Assembly (NCBI GenBank): GCA_030453005.1
Contig: JAKDLE010000045.1
Location: forward strand, 1 to 10,696
DNA from: Pseudonocardia sp.
Lineage (GTDB): Bacteria; Actinomycetota; Actinomycetes; Mycobacteriales; Pseudonocardiaceae
Direction of reading: 5' to 3'
Length of the DNA stretch: 10,696 nucleotides
Shown here: positions 1-10,587 of the stretch, one piece after another
How the letters are laid out: each line of letters begins with the position of its first letter
How positions within the stretch are numbered: the stretch's first letter is position 1
The notes under the pieces: model-generated
Told to the model about the DNA's origin: nothing
The model's input: only the letters and a program-made list of their open reading frames with translations
The model's database searches: none
Made by a program: the position numbers and the translations under genes

Positions 1-1979
1 CAGGCCTCGCGGCTGGTGAGCTCGGGGCGGGCGTCGCGGAAGCGGCGCCGCAGCTCCGGCCACGCGCGGCCGACGTCGCGCAGCTGCCGCACCGACGTCG
101 CCATCATCGCCTTGAACAGCGCGGGGTCGCGGCGGCGGAACGTGACGCCCCGGCCGTCGGGAGTGGAGACGGTGGCGGAGTCGAGCCGGGAGAGCACGAA
201 CCACTGCGCCTGGCGCGACGGCACGTTGCGCTGCGGCACCACCTGGTGGGCGGGGTCGGCGGGGCGCAGGTTGTGCAGCACGCTGCGCGCCAGCCCCTTG
301 GCGATGGCGAGCTTGCGCGTCGGCGGGCCGGGGAAGACCTGCGCGGCGAGCGCGTCGAGCTCGGAGGGCGGTACCTGCGTGGCCGAGTCGAGCGGACGCC
401 CGTCGTCGTACTCGGCGCGCGTGGCCCGGATCTCCCCGAGCACGACCGGCAGCTTCGGGAACAACGCTGAAGGCCCGGCGAGGAAGTCGCGCAGGGCCAT
501 CTCCTGCAGCGCCATCGCCGAGTACTCCATCAGCATCAGGTGCCGCAGCGACCGCTTGACGGTGTCGAGCAGCAGCGCGCGCGGGCTCTCCGGCCCGTGC
601 AGAGCGGCCGCGACGAACCGGTTGCGGTAGTGGAAGTACGCCTGCCAGTCGCTCGTGTCGTCCTTCTCCAGGAAGGACATGTGCCAGATCGCGATGCCCG
701 GCACGGTCGCGGTGCGGTAGCCCTTCGACCGCGCGCGCAGGCCGTACTCGGCGTCGTCCCACTTGATGAACAGCGGCAGCGGCAGGCCCAGGTCCTCGGC
801 GACGGCGCGCGGGATCAGGCACATCCACCAGGCGTTGTAGTCGACGTCGGTGCGCCGGTGCAGCCACGGCGTCTGACGCAACGTGCGTTCGGCGAGGTCG
901 TGGTGCGGCTCGGTGCCCGGGGCGTTGCGCCACAGGAACGTGTTGCGGTCGACGACCTCGCCCATGGTGGAGAGCTGCGAGCGGGACTGCAGCGAGAGCA
1001 TCTGCCCACCGACGAGCATCGGCTCGCGCGAGTAGCGGGAGAACGCGACGGCGCGCAGCACCGAGTCGGGTTCGAGCAGGATGTCGTCGTCCATGAACAG
1101 GATCTGCTCACAGTCGCTGTTCTCCAATGCCTCGTACATCACCCGTGCGTAACCGCCGGAGCCGCCGAGGTTGGGCTGGTCGATAATCCGCAGACGGTCG
1201 CCGAGCCGGGCCGCCGCGTCGGCGAAACCGGGCTCGTCGCGCACCTTCTTCGTGCCCTGGTCGGGGATGACGACCGCGACCACCGAGTCGAGGACGGCGG
1301 GGTCCTCCCCGATGGCGGTGAGGGTGGCGACGCAGTCGGCGGGCCGGTTGAACGTGGGCATCCCGATCGTGACGGCCGCGCGCACCGTCGACTCCTCCGC
1401 GGCGTACCAGCCACCCGAGGACAGCGTCAGCTCACCGGAGTCGGTGGTGAGGTCGAACCAGTACCAGCCGCCGTCCTCGAAGGGGCGCAGGTCGAGCGGC
1501 ATGTCCAGGTCGAGGTGACCATCCACCACCTCACCGCCGACGAAGATCTGCGCCCCGTCGGCCTTCGTGCGGTAGACGTCGACGCGGCCGCTGCCCGACA
1601 GCGTCAGCCGCAGGTGCACCTCGGTGAGCGCGGACCAGTGCCGCCAGTAGCCCGCCGCGAACGCGTTGAAGTACGCGCCGAAGGACACCTCGCTCTGTTC
1701 GGGCACCAGCGCGGAGGTCCGCGACGTCACCCGCAGCCTGCGTGCCGTGGCCGCCGTGCCGATGAGGCTGACCTCGCGCAGCGGCGCGGCGCCGGGCAGC
1801 GGCGGCGGGGTGTTGAGCCGGATCCCGGTGCGCTCGTCGAGGTAGAGGGCGCGGACGCTCATCGGGTCGCCGGTGCGCGGCAGGATCACCCGCTGCAGCA
1901 GGCCCCCGGGCGTCGTCGCGTCCGACGGCGCGGAGGTGGGAGACGTGGCGGCGGTGGTCGTCGCAGCGTTGGTTGTCAA
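1..1979 (-). CDS. glfT2: Galactofuranosyltransferase GlfT2, partial (C-terminus beyond window)
   Basis: GlfT2 is the processive enzyme that adds most alternating beta-1,5/1,6 galactofuranose units from UDP-Galf to the lipid-linked galactan of arabinogalactan at the cytoplasmic membrane. The frame is open from TTG 1979 to the window edge, 659 full codons; the M. tuberculosis enzyme is about 637 aa, so little is missing. The N-terminal part (RVILPR, SEVSFGAYFNAF, GRVDVYRTKA, PFEDGGWYWFD) matches the family beta-sandwich domain. The GT-A domain follows with IGMPTFNRPADC, the QPNLGGSGGY loop, the metal-binding FMDDDI (Asp 297-299), IKWDDAEYG (Asp 408-409, the second matching the proposed catalytic base) and IWHM (His 433). 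The TTG is chosen because homology begins at LLQRVILPR, upstream of the first in-frame ATG (1862), and GAGGA lies 9 bases before it (1989-1993). All catalytic residues I looked for are present. The product call is very secure; the start is less so. Confidence 0.97.
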   Translation of the reverse strand, partial: MTTNAATTTAATSPTSAPSDATTPGGLLQRVILPRTGDPMSVRALYLDERTGIRLNTPPPLPGAAPLREVSLIGTAATARRLRVTSRTSALVPEQSEVSFGAYFNAFAAGYWRHWSALTEVHLRLTLSGSGRVDVYRTKADGAQIFVGGEVVDGHLDLDMPLDLRPFEDGGWYWFDLTTDSGELTLSSGGWYAAEESTVRAAVTIGMPTFNRPADCVATLTAIGEDPAVLDSVVAVVIPDQGTKKVRDEPGFADAAARLGDRLRIIDQPNLGGSGGYARVMYEALENSDCEQILFMDDDILLEPDSVLRAVAFSRYSREPMLVGGQMLSLQSRSQLSTMGEVVDRNTFLWRNAPGTEPHHDLAERTLRQTPWLHRRTDVDYNAWWMCLIPRAVAEDLGLPLPLFIKWDDAEYGLRARSKGYRTATVPGIAIWHMSFLEKDDTSDWQAYFHYRNRFVAAALHGPESPRALLLDTVKRSLRHLMLMEYSAMALQEMALRDFLAGPSALFPKLPVVLGEIRATRAEYDDGRPLDSATQVPPSELDALAAQVFPGPPTRKLAIAKGLARSVLHNLRPADPAHQVVPQRNVPSRQAQWFVLSRLDSATVSTPDGRGVTFRRRDPALFKAMMATSVRQLRDVGRAWPELRRRFRDARPELTSREA

Positions 1980-1988
1980 GAGGGAGAG

Positions 1989-2031
1989 TCCTCGCGTGGT
2001 CGGGGGCGTGCGCGCAGTGCCACCGAGGGTA
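1989..2031 (-). promoter_or_regulatory. Candidate promoter -10 and ribosome binding site of glfT2
   Basis: On the minus strand a TACCCT box (2031-2026) fits the actinobacterial TAnnnT -10 and shares GCTACCCTCG with the glf upstream region. Transcription would begin near 2019, giving a leader of about 40 bases. GAGGA (1993-1989) lies 9 bases before the TTG start. No good -35 is seen. If real, it lets glfT2 be transcribed although another gene now separates it from glf. The 89-bp gap between the regulator stop (2069) and glfT2 holds nothing else that I can see. Confidence 0.45.
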
Positions 2032-2068
2032 GCGGCGCGAGCAGGCCCACCCGGCAGGGCGGTTGCCG

Positions 2069-3774
2069 TCACCCCCGCCGAGAGCCGCGGCGCTTCGTCG
2101 GGAATGACGGACCGGCACCGTACCTGACCTTCGGCCCGCGAGTTTGAGTAGAGATCCGCACGAGAATCTCCCGACCGACGAAGTCACGCAGCATGTCCCG
2201 CGCGCGGTAGACATCCACGTCGAAGAGCCGCTGCACCGTGGCGCTGTTGATCGTTTCGTACTCCCGGACGTGTCCGACGACCTTACGGTCCACGTCGGCG
2301 ACGGGGGCCCGGTGGTACGCCACGGCTGGACCGAGGGCGACCAGCGGCGCGCTGCGAAGCCGGTAGTTGGGGTGCCTGCGGGCGGCGGTGCCGGCCGTGG
2401 GTTCGAGCAACTGGGCCTCACCCGATGCGAGTCGACGCAGGACGGCCTCGGTCGCCGGCTCAGACCGTTGCACCACGGGTGCGACATCCCGGGCTGTCAG
2501 GCTCTTGCGGCTGCATAGCAGCATCACGATGAGCAGCGCATCTGTGTCGTTGCGCTCGGCCTCCGGCAGCTCGGCGACGAACCGCGTCACCCGCACGTTC
2601 GGCGGGCCTCCGGCCAGTGACACCACTGTCGCAGGATCGTGACTCTCGAACTCCACGGTCACGGTCGGCGTGGTGCGGCCTGTCCGCGCCATCTCTCGGA
2701 ACATCCGGTCGACGCCTTGGCCGAGCTCCTCGGCAAGCTCCAGTGCCCGACAGGCGCCAGCCAGCAGGGGGAAGCGCGGACGCGACGGGGCGGTGAGGAT
2801 GTTGTCCGGCGTGATACCTGCGACCAACGGCCCGGGCGAGCGAACGGTCAACGACTCAGGCGAGTGCTCGACCTGCACAGGGCGTCGCTCACGGTAGTCA
2901 CCGTGCAGCAGGGCATTGGCGATCGCCTCGCGCACGGCGACCAACGGGAAATCCTCGATCTGTAGCTGCTGACCCGACGATGTCGTGACCGGCGTCGTCC
3001 GAACTCGCGCCGCGATCGCCTCCATCGCCTCGGAGTAAGCGGTGATCATCGGGGTTCTCCAGCGACGGGCGACGACGGCCTCACCACCCGGGGTCTCCCG
3101 GTACTGGTATGCCAGGATCGTGTCAGCGAGGAAGTCCACCGAGCGGCACACCAGGATGCAGCCGGCTCGCGTCAGCCCGCCGTCCTGGTGTAGGAGCCGA
3201 AGACCGCTGAGGACATCGCGATCGGACCCCCGGCTCAGCGATCGGCGGGACTCGTCCTGTGCGTTGCGCAGTAGCGCCCGGAGCCGTAGCAAAGCCTCCG
3301 GGTCGGCGTCCTCGATGGCGACTCCGCTGGCCTGGGAGGTCCAGTCAGCACCGCGGCGCTCGTCGTCCAGCCTGCTGACGTCGGCGGGTCGCATGGGCAG
3401 GCACTCGTCGTTCCAGCGGCGGGTGGTGAGCCCTTTGCGCGTCGAGTGGACGTCCAGCCCTTCTGGAACGTGCACCAGGAGAAGCCGAGCGTCCAGCATG
3501 AACAACTCCTCGACCGTCACGATGATCGAGGGATCGGTGAGCGCATGAATACGCGATCGCAGCTCCGCCGCATCCAGCTTGCTGCCGACGAAGGCGATCG
3601 CTCCGGTGCCCGAATCCGCGATACCGACGACGATCACACCGCCAGTTGCGTTGGCGAAGCAGACGCAGCCTCTGCGAGGTCCTGGTAGGCCTACTTGGCC
3701 GTTGGCTTGTCGGTCTTGAAGTCGAGCCGCTGCGCTTCCAGGCTTGCAGCCGAGCGCGAACCTCTCGCGATCAC
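2069..3774 (-). pseudogene. Broken AlbA_2 (Schlafen-type) / HATPase_c_4 / winged-helix ATP-binding regulator
   Basis: The family (COG2865-like, annotated as ATP-binding or putative transcriptional regulator) has an N-terminal AlbA_2 domain, a GHKL-type ATPase region and a C-terminal winged helix; its role is not well known. The longest open frame runs 3826-2069, but its first 50 or so residues do not resemble the family. The expected N-terminus, EAQRLDFKTDKPTAK then AYQDLAEA, lies in another frame interrupted by TAG at 3693-3691. That frame meets VCFANATGGVIVVGI only if one base is restored near 3663-3668. The rest looks intact: HSTRKGLTTRRWNDECLP, the N-box VREAIANALLHGDY (Glu and Asn at residues 300 and 304 counted from 3826), EELGQGVDRM, and a helical C-terminus with REYETINSATVQRLFDVDVYRARDMLRDF. 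GTG 3774 is the only start candidate I see in the restored frame, and it abuts AAAGGAG. An internally started, truncated product cannot be excluded. The gene separates glf from glfT2 and looks lower in GC. Confidence 0.75.
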
Positions 3775-3776
3775 TC

Positions 3777-3813
3777 CTTTGGCGAAACCGACAGAGTGTC
3801 AGTGTCGCCAAAG
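3777..3813. repeat. Perfect 9-bp inverted repeat around the regulator promoter
   Basis: CTTTGGCGA (3777-3785) and TCGCCAAAG (3805-3813) are perfect inverted arms with a 19-base spacer. The spacer holds the proposed -10. A second short dyad, AGTGT-CAA-ACACT (3815-3827), overlaps the proposed -35. The placement suggests an operator, possibly autoregulatory because the gene encoded a winged-helix protein. There is no following U-tract on the minus-strand transcript, so it is not a typical terminator for glf. Confidence 0.5.
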
Positions 3814-3822
3814 CAGTGTCAA
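3795..3822 (-). promoter_or_regulatory. Candidate promoter of the broken regulator gene
   Basis: On the minus strand a perfect TTGACA (3822-3817) is followed after 16 bases by GACACT (3800-3795), a weak -10 sharing A at position 2 and T at position 6 with TAnnnT. The hexamer GACACT occurs three times here (3820-3815, 3806-3801, 3800-3795). The -35 begins only 12 bases beyond the glf stop codon. The spacing supports a promoter; its strength and use are unknown. Confidence 0.35.
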
Positions 3823-3823
3823 A

Positions 3824-5724
<1,901 letters not shown>

Positions 5725-6620
5725 CCCGTCGCCGAGCGATCAGCGCGGGCAGGCACCACACGATGTCGCCCACGGTGAACATCAGCCGCGACAGCACCGC
5801 GATGACGGTGGCCTGCGGAGCCGACAGCACGCTCGCCAGCAGCAGGATCAGGGCCGCGTCCCGCACCCCGGCACCGGCCGGGGCGATCACGACGAGGAAG
5901 CCGAGCACCCAGGCCGCGGCGAACGCCCCGGTTGCGACCAGCAGCAGCCGCGCGGACGGGGTCGCCCCCAGCGCCGACGCGAGCACCGCGACGTGCAGCC
6001 CGTAGAACAGCCACGACAGCAGCGCCCAGGCCGCCGCGCGCAGGACGCCGGAGGTCGACAGCGGGCGTGGCATCGGCGGCCGCCGGGCCAGCCGCAGGGC
6101 CGTCGCGATGATCCGGTTGAGCACCGGCGGCGCCGCGAGGGCGAGCGCCACCGGCAGCACGAGCAGCGTCCACCAGTACCGCGCCAGCGCGTCGGCGGCG
6201 AGGAACGGCAGCAGCGGCACCGCGATCACCAGCCCGGTGCCCACGACGACGATGAGGAACACCGCCACCGCGGTGCCCGAGGAGCGGGGCGGCACCCGAT
6301 AGTCGCGCCCCAGCTCCATCTGCGCGACGACGGGCCACAGCGAGCCGGGCAGGTACTTGCCGAGCTGACCGAGGAAGAAGATCCGCATCGCGCCCGCAAG
6401 GGGCAGCGGCGAGCCGAGGTCGGCCAGCAGGGCGCGCCAGCACAGGAACGTGCCGAGGATGCCCGCGAACACCGCGGCGGTGGCGCCGAGCACCGGGGCG
6501 GGCGACAACCGGCCCAGCAGCGGCGCCACCTCCTGCCAGCGGCTCGCCAGCACCCAGCTCACCGCGGCCACGAAGACGACCACGACGAGGACGCGGACCG
6601 CCACCCGCCACCGGTTCACG

Positions 6621-7634
6621 TCAGGAGTCGGCGCGGGACCGCACGATGAGGTCGGCCAGCAGCCCCACCGCCGCGATGATCAGACCGGTGACGAACAGCA
6701 GCGTGGCGTTGGTGGTGATCCGCAGGTCGTGGCGGAACAGGTCGGTGGTGCCCTTGACGAGACCCGCGGTCAGCAGGAACAGCGCCAGCGGCATCAGCAC
6801 CTTGAGCGGGTTGAAGTACATGACCATCCGCAGCACCTGGAGGATGTAGCGGTAGGCGTCGCGCACGAAGTGGAACTTCGAGGTGCCCGCCCGCTTGCCG
6901 TAGTCGATCGGCAGGTAGTCGATCGGGTGCTGGTTGGACAGGAACGACAGCGTCAGCGTGGTGACACACGAGAAGCCGGGCGGAAGCAGCCGCAGGTAGG
7001 GCAGCGACACCTCGCGCCGGAAGGCCCGCAGCCCGGAGTTGAGGTCCGGGATCCTCGTGCCCGCCAGGAACTCCGCGGTGCGCCGGATCGCCCACTTGGC
7101 GGGCACCCGCAGGAACTTGTGGGTGCCCTGCTCGCTGGTGCGGGCGCCGACGACCTGGTCGACGTCGGGGTTGTCGTGCAGGTACCGCACGAACTCCGGG
7201 ATCCGCTCGTTGGGGTAGGTCATGTCGGCGTCGGTCCAGACGACCACGCGCCCCGCCGCCTCCGCGGTGCCGATCCGGCGTGCGGTGCCCGAGCCGCCGT
7301 TGCGGCGGAAGGGCATCAGGCGCATGTGCGGGAACCGCGGCAGCGCGTCCTGCAGCACCGCGAGCGTGCCGTCGGTGGACTTGTCGTCGATCACCAGCAG
7401 TTCGTAGCTCAGTGAGCTGTTGTCCAGCGCCTTGCTGATCCGGTCGAGCTCGTCGAGCACGTGGTCCTGCTCGTTGTAGCAGGGCAGCACCACGGTGACG
7501 TCGACCTGCCCGTGCTCCTCGCGGTCGACGGCCGGACGGCCCGCGCTGTCGGCCACGACCGTCGCGTGGCGGAGGTTCGCCTGCTGCTGGGTGGTCGTCG
7601 GCTGCTGGGATGTCGCCTGCTGCTGGGGTGTCAT
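6621..7634 (-). CDS. Family 2 glycosyltransferase, DPM1/GtrB/CsbB-like polyprenyl-phosphate sugar synthase
   Basis: From ATG 7634 the protein has 337 residues. After a Gln/Thr-rich head (1-25) comes a GT-A domain with VTVVLPCYNEQ (46-55), LLVIDDKSTDGT (79-90), RRNGGSGTARRIG (110-122), the DxD motif VVWTDADMTYP (131-141), and NSGLRAFRR (199-207). Two membrane helices follow (about 279-295 and 310-330). GT2 enzymes with paired C-terminal helices, such as GtrB and CsbB, load a sugar from a nucleotide donor onto polyprenyl phosphate on the inner membrane face. The frame is also open upstream to 7775, but that part overlaps the yfhO-like gene and looks like shadow sequence. A TTG at 7685 is a possible alternative start; ATG 7634 has GAGG only 2 bases away, so translation initiation is uncertain. 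It follows the yfhO-like gene by 53 bp and is coupled to the flippase-like gene. Confidence 0.9.
   Translation of the reverse strand: MTPQQQATSQQPTTTQQQANLRHATVVADSAGRPAVDREEHGQVDVTVVLPCYNEQDHVLDELDRISKALDNSSLSYELLVIDDKSTDGTLAVLQDALPRFPHMRLMPFRRNGGSGTARRIGTAEAAGRVVVWTDADMTYPNERIPEFVRYLHDNPDVDQVVGARTSEQGTHKFLRVPAKWAIRRTAEFLAGTRIPDLNSGLRAFRREVSLPYLRLLPPGFSCVTTLTLSFLSNQHPIDYLPIDYGKRAGTSKFHFVRDAYRYILQVLRMVMYFNPLKVLMPLALFLLTAGLVKGTTDLFRHDLRITTNATLLFVTGLIIAAVGLLADLIVRSRADS
7577..7627. repeat. In-frame CAG-rich direct repeat in the glycosyltransferase head
   Basis: A 15-base unit is repeated exactly at 7577-7591 and 7613-7627, a period of 36 bases or 12 codons, with a partial copy between them. On the coding strand it reads as CAG runs giving QQQA at residues 4-7 and 16-19. 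The length may vary between strains through slippage without shifting the frame. Confidence 0.6.
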
Positions 7635-7687
7635 GGCCTCGTCGAGTCCGCATCGGAGGGTCCGGACTCGCCGGAGACCGGACAACC

Positions 7688-10480
7688 CTAACCCGACGAC
7701 GTCGAGCGACGTCTGCGCAGCCCGGCCGCGCCGAGCACCACGAGCAGCGCCGCCGCCGTGACGACCGAGGTCCACGCGCCGACCGTCAGGGCCGTCGATC
7801 CGTAGTTCCAGGTCACCGTGTGCCTGCCCGCGGGCACCGCGACGGCGACGACGCCGTGGTCGGCGGCCAACACCTCGGCGGGGCGGCCGTCGACCCGGAC
7901 CCGCCAGCCGGTCTGCAGGGCGTCGGCCACGACGAGGTAGCCCCCGCCCGCCGCGTCGACCGCCACGGTGATCTCGTCGAACCCGTCGGTCACCACGTCG
8001 ACGTCCGCGGGGCCCGGGTCGTCGACGGGGGCCGGGGCGTCGAGGACGACCTGGTCGGGGTCGAGCCTCCCGCTCGCGACCAACCGCACCCGGCGCCGCG
8101 GGTCGGGCTCGACGACGGCGTCGGTCGCCCAGCGGATGCGGGGCAGCGCGGTCTCGCGCTCGTAGACCACCGAGCTGCCCGCGTGGACCAGCCGCAGCCC
8201 GTCGTCGGCGGCCGTCACCGTCGAGACCACCGGCACCCCGTCGGTGCCCGACACCACGACCGCACCGTGCCCGCGCACCGTCAGCTCCGCGGTGGCCGCC
8301 CCGGTGGTCTCGACGACGGGGATGGTGAACGGTCGACCCGCCCGCATGCCCACGTCGATCCGGGAGCCGCGGCCCACCACCGTGCCGTCGGCGTCACGCA
8401 GGACGATCTCCACCCGCAGCAGGTCCGACGGCGCGCCCGGGGGGACGCTGCGCAGCGGGGCCCGCGGTGTCACGGCCACGGCTCGCAGCGTGTCGCCGGG
8501 GTCGAGCGGGACCGTCACCGGCGAGTCCGGGACCAGGCGCACCGTCGAGCCGTCGCCGGTGGCGGTGTTCCGCTCGCCGAACACGCGTTGCGCGGGCGAG
8601 GCGACGAAGTACCGGATGCCGGTCCGGTCGAGCACCGGGCTCGTCGCCACCAGGGGATCCGCGCCGAGCACCGGCAGCGTCGGCGGGTCGCCGAACTGGT
8701 CGCCCGGCAGTGCCTCGATGAGGTCGGCGAACCGCCCGTTGACGAAGATGTGGCCGTTCAGCGACCGCAGCCGCCGCGGCGCGTCGGCGCCGACCGCCAT
8801 GCCGCCCAGGGTGTGGGCGTACCGCTCGTGCCCCAGCTCGTCCGCCAGGAACCGCTGCACGTCGGTGACGGGGTAGAAGGTGCTCCGGTCGCTGCGCGGC
8901 CAGTACTCGCGCACCAGGCCCAGCGCCTGCACGGTGATCAGCACCGGCAGCAGCGCCGCGACCCCGACCCGCAGGGCGGGCCCGCCGCTCCCCCAGCGCA
9001 GCAGCGCCGCCACGGCCAGGCTCAGCACGACGAGGAGGACGGCGACGAGCACCTCGCGGTCGAACAGCGCGACCGCGTCGGCGGCCCGAGCGACCTCGCG
9101 GGCACCCCACCAGACCCACACGCCCGTCGCCGCGGCCGCGGTCCAGACCAGTGCGCCGTACACCCGGCCGCCCGTCGGAGCCTGCGCAGCCGGAGTCCGG
9201 GCCCGTCCCCGGACCACCACCTCCCAGCCGGTGGCCGCGAGCACCGCGACACCGAATCCGAGCACGCTGCGGACCCGGCCGACGTAGTTGTCGGAGAACA
9301 ACACCGGCAGCTGCTGCGCCGCGGCGAGCAGCGGCCCGCCGCCGTAAGCCAGCACGGTCGTGAGCACCGTCGCGACCACCAGGAACGCCCACGTCGACCG
9401 CGGCAGCAGCCCGCGGCCGCGCACCGGGGACGCCACCGCCACCAGCATCAGCACCAGCGCCGCCGCGCCGACGTAGGACAGCGCCTCCACCAGGTTCGTC
9501 TCCAGGAGGAACTCCGGCGACTGTTCCGGGTTCACGGTGCCCAGCGCCCGCGGGGCCACCGCGGTGATCAGCGCCTCGTACGGCAGGTGGTCCTGCGGGG
9601 TCTGTGCGCGCCCGGCCACCAGCGCCGCCGAGAGCGTCGCCGCGAACGGCAGCAGCTGCACCGCCGTCAACAGCGCGCCCGCGACGACCCCGGCGCCTGC
9701 CGCGACGAGTACCCGCAGGTCGGTGCCCCATCGACCGGCGCGGTGCTGGGCCACCACCCGGACCAGCAGGTAAAGCCCGGCGAAGAACAGCGTGTAGCCG
9801 GTGACGGCGGGGAACCCGCCGACGAGCATCGCCGCGACCGCGACCGCCAGCAACACCCCGTCGACGGCACGCCCGCGCTGCACGAGGCGCTCCACCGCCC
9901 AGAACACGAACCCGATGACGGCGGCGGTGCGCGTCTGCGGCCAGTTCGTCCACGCGATCATGAACCCGCTGCTCGCGAACACCAGCCCGCCCACCAGCGC
10001 GGCCGGACGGCCCAGCCCCACCCGGCGGGCGAACAGGAACACCCCGCCGACCGAGGCGGCGATCTCCAGCAGCTTCACGTAGCCGGGCGCGAGCCAGCCG
10101 GGCAGCACGTAGAACGGCACCGTGAGCGGGGAGGCGACCGCGAAGTTCGGCGTGGCCCCCAGCGGCACGCCCCCCAGGATGTAGGGGTTCCAGGCCGCGA
10201 TCTCACCGTCACGCAGCGCGTCGGCGAACAGCAGCGTGTTCGGGATGAACGTGTCGATCGTGTCGTTGATGTAGGTGTTGTCGACGCCGCCCGCCAGCCC
10301 CGCGTCGCGGTAGGGGCTGGACTGCACCAGCAGGTCGGTGCCTGCGAACACCCCCAGCCCGACCAGCGGCCCGCCGATCCCGATCAGCGTGAACAACGCG
10401 ATGGCCAGCAGCACGGCGGCGACCATCGGGCGGCCTGGCCCGGACGCGGTTCGGGACGTGGCGGCGTCGTCGGTCGTCAC
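7688..10480 (-). CDS. YfhO-like GT-C membrane protein
   Basis: This 930-aa membrane protein begins with a helix at about 19-40 and an extracytoplasmic loop containing FAGTDLLVQSSPYRD; Asp 49 is a candidate catalytic acid of the GT-C type. The WNPYILGGVPLGATPN motif (97-112) follows, then many helices to about 520. A large soluble, beta-rich region spans about 530-895, and a last helix (about 899-920) ends in an Arg-rich tail. The segment near 845-893 (GYLVVADALQTGWRVRVDG, VPAGRHTVTWNYG) is typical of the YfhO C-terminal domain. YfhO proteins are thought to transfer sugars from polyprenyl-phosphate carriers to surface polymers. GTG 10480 is preceded by the purine-rich GGGGGAGAGGGG about 4 bases away, with a TACCCT -10 upstream. 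It is the first gene of the operon with the GT2 and flippase-like genes. The acceptor is unknown; family assignment rests on these motifs. Confidence 0.85.
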   Translation of the reverse strand: MTTDDAATSRTASGPGRPMVAAVLLAIALFTLIGIGGPLVGLGVFAGTDLLVQSSPYRDAGLAGGVDNTYINDTIDTFIPNTLLFADALRDGEIAAWNPYILGGVPLGATPNFAVASPLTVPFYVLPGWLAPGYVKLLEIAASVGGVFLFARRVGLGRPAALVGGLVFASSGFMIAWTNWPQTRTAAVIGFVFWAVERLVQRGRAVDGVLLAVAVAAMLVGGFPAVTGYTLFFAGLYLLVRVVAQHRAGRWGTDLRVLVAAGAGVVAGALLTAVQLLPFAATLSAALVAGRAQTPQDHLPYEALITAVAPRALGTVNPEQSPEFLLETNLVEALSYVGAAALVLMLVAVASPVRGRGLLPRSTWAFLVVATVLTTVLAYGGGPLLAAAQQLPVLFSDNYVGRVRSVLGFGVAVLAATGWEVVVRGRARTPAAQAPTGGRVYGALVWTAAAATGVWVWWGAREVARAADAVALFDREVLVAVLLVVLSLAVAALLRWGSGGPALRVGVAALLPVLITVQALGLVREYWPRSDRSTFYPVTDVQRFLADELGHERYAHTLGGMAVGADAPRRLRSLNGHIFVNGRFADLIEALPGDQFGDPPTLPVLGADPLVATSPVLDRTGIRYFVASPAQRVFGERNTATGDGSTVRLVPDSPVTVPLDPGDTLRAVAVTPRAPLRSVPPGAPSDLLRVEIVLRDADGTVVGRGSRIDVGMRAGRPFTIPVVETTGAATAELTVRGHGAVVVSGTDGVPVVSTVTAADDGLRLVHAGSSVVYERETALPRIRWATDAVVEPDPRRRVRLVASGRLDPDQVVLDAPAPVDDPGPADVDVVTDGFDEITVAVDAAGGGYLVVADALQTGWRVRVDGRPAEVLAADHGVVAVAVPAGRHTVTWNYGSTALTVGAWTSVVTAAALLVVLGAAGLRRRRSTSSG

Positions 10481-10514
10481 ACAGCCCCTCTCCCCCGGTC
10501 GGCCCCGCGGACGC

Positions 10515-10520
10515 AGGGTA
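10515..10520 (-). promoter_or_regulatory. -10 box of the yfhO-like operon
   Basis: TACCCT on the minus strand, in the same GCTACCCT context as upstream of glf and glfT2, lies about 35 bases before the GTG at 10480. Transcription from it would give a leader of roughly 30 bases that includes the purine-rich ribosome binding site. No good -35 is visible. Confidence 0.5.
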
Positions 10521-10539
10521 GCCGCGCCCGGCGTGAGCG

Positions 10540-10556
10540 CCGTCGCCCACCGACGG
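10540..10556. repeat. Inverted repeat between the divergent promoters at the right end
   Basis: CCGTCG (10540-10545) and CGACGG (10551-10556) form perfect 6-bp arms with a 5-base spacer. The same arms, with a 6-base spacer, lie in the glf/methyltransferase control region. The centre (10548) is close to the midpoint (10551) of the two proposed -10 boxes. An operator role is inferred from position only. Confidence 0.45.
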
Positions 10557-10581
10557 ACCGGCGGCGACCCGGTCGGGCTCG

Positions 10582-10587
10582 TACTGT
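10582..10587 (+). promoter_or_regulatory. Candidate -10 box for the rightward gene at the window end
   Basis: TACTGT fits TAnnnT and lies about 65 bases before the proposed ATG at 10653. It is also 5 bases before an in-frame ATG at 10593, so a leaderless longer product is possible. Support is positional only. Confidence 0.35.

Noticed and set aside
540..2147. A 535-codon plus-strand open frame over glfT2
   Set aside because: It is a shadow of glfT2 on the opposite strand. Its Val/Gly/Arg-rich translation has no recognisable motif, and the minus-strand frame matches GlfT2 throughout.
2069..2160. Search for a direct repeat matching the CACTCAG duplication at 3824-3837, as a target-site duplication of an insertion
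   Set aside because: No copy was found at this end, and no transposase, integrase or tRNA-like attachment sequence is visible in the window.
7660..7683. Inverted repeat GTCCGG / CCGGAC with a 12-base loop between the yfhO-like and GT2 genes
   Set aside because: The stem is only 6 bp, there is no U-tract, and the downstream genes are closely spaced in the same operon. It is not convincing as a terminator or attenuator.
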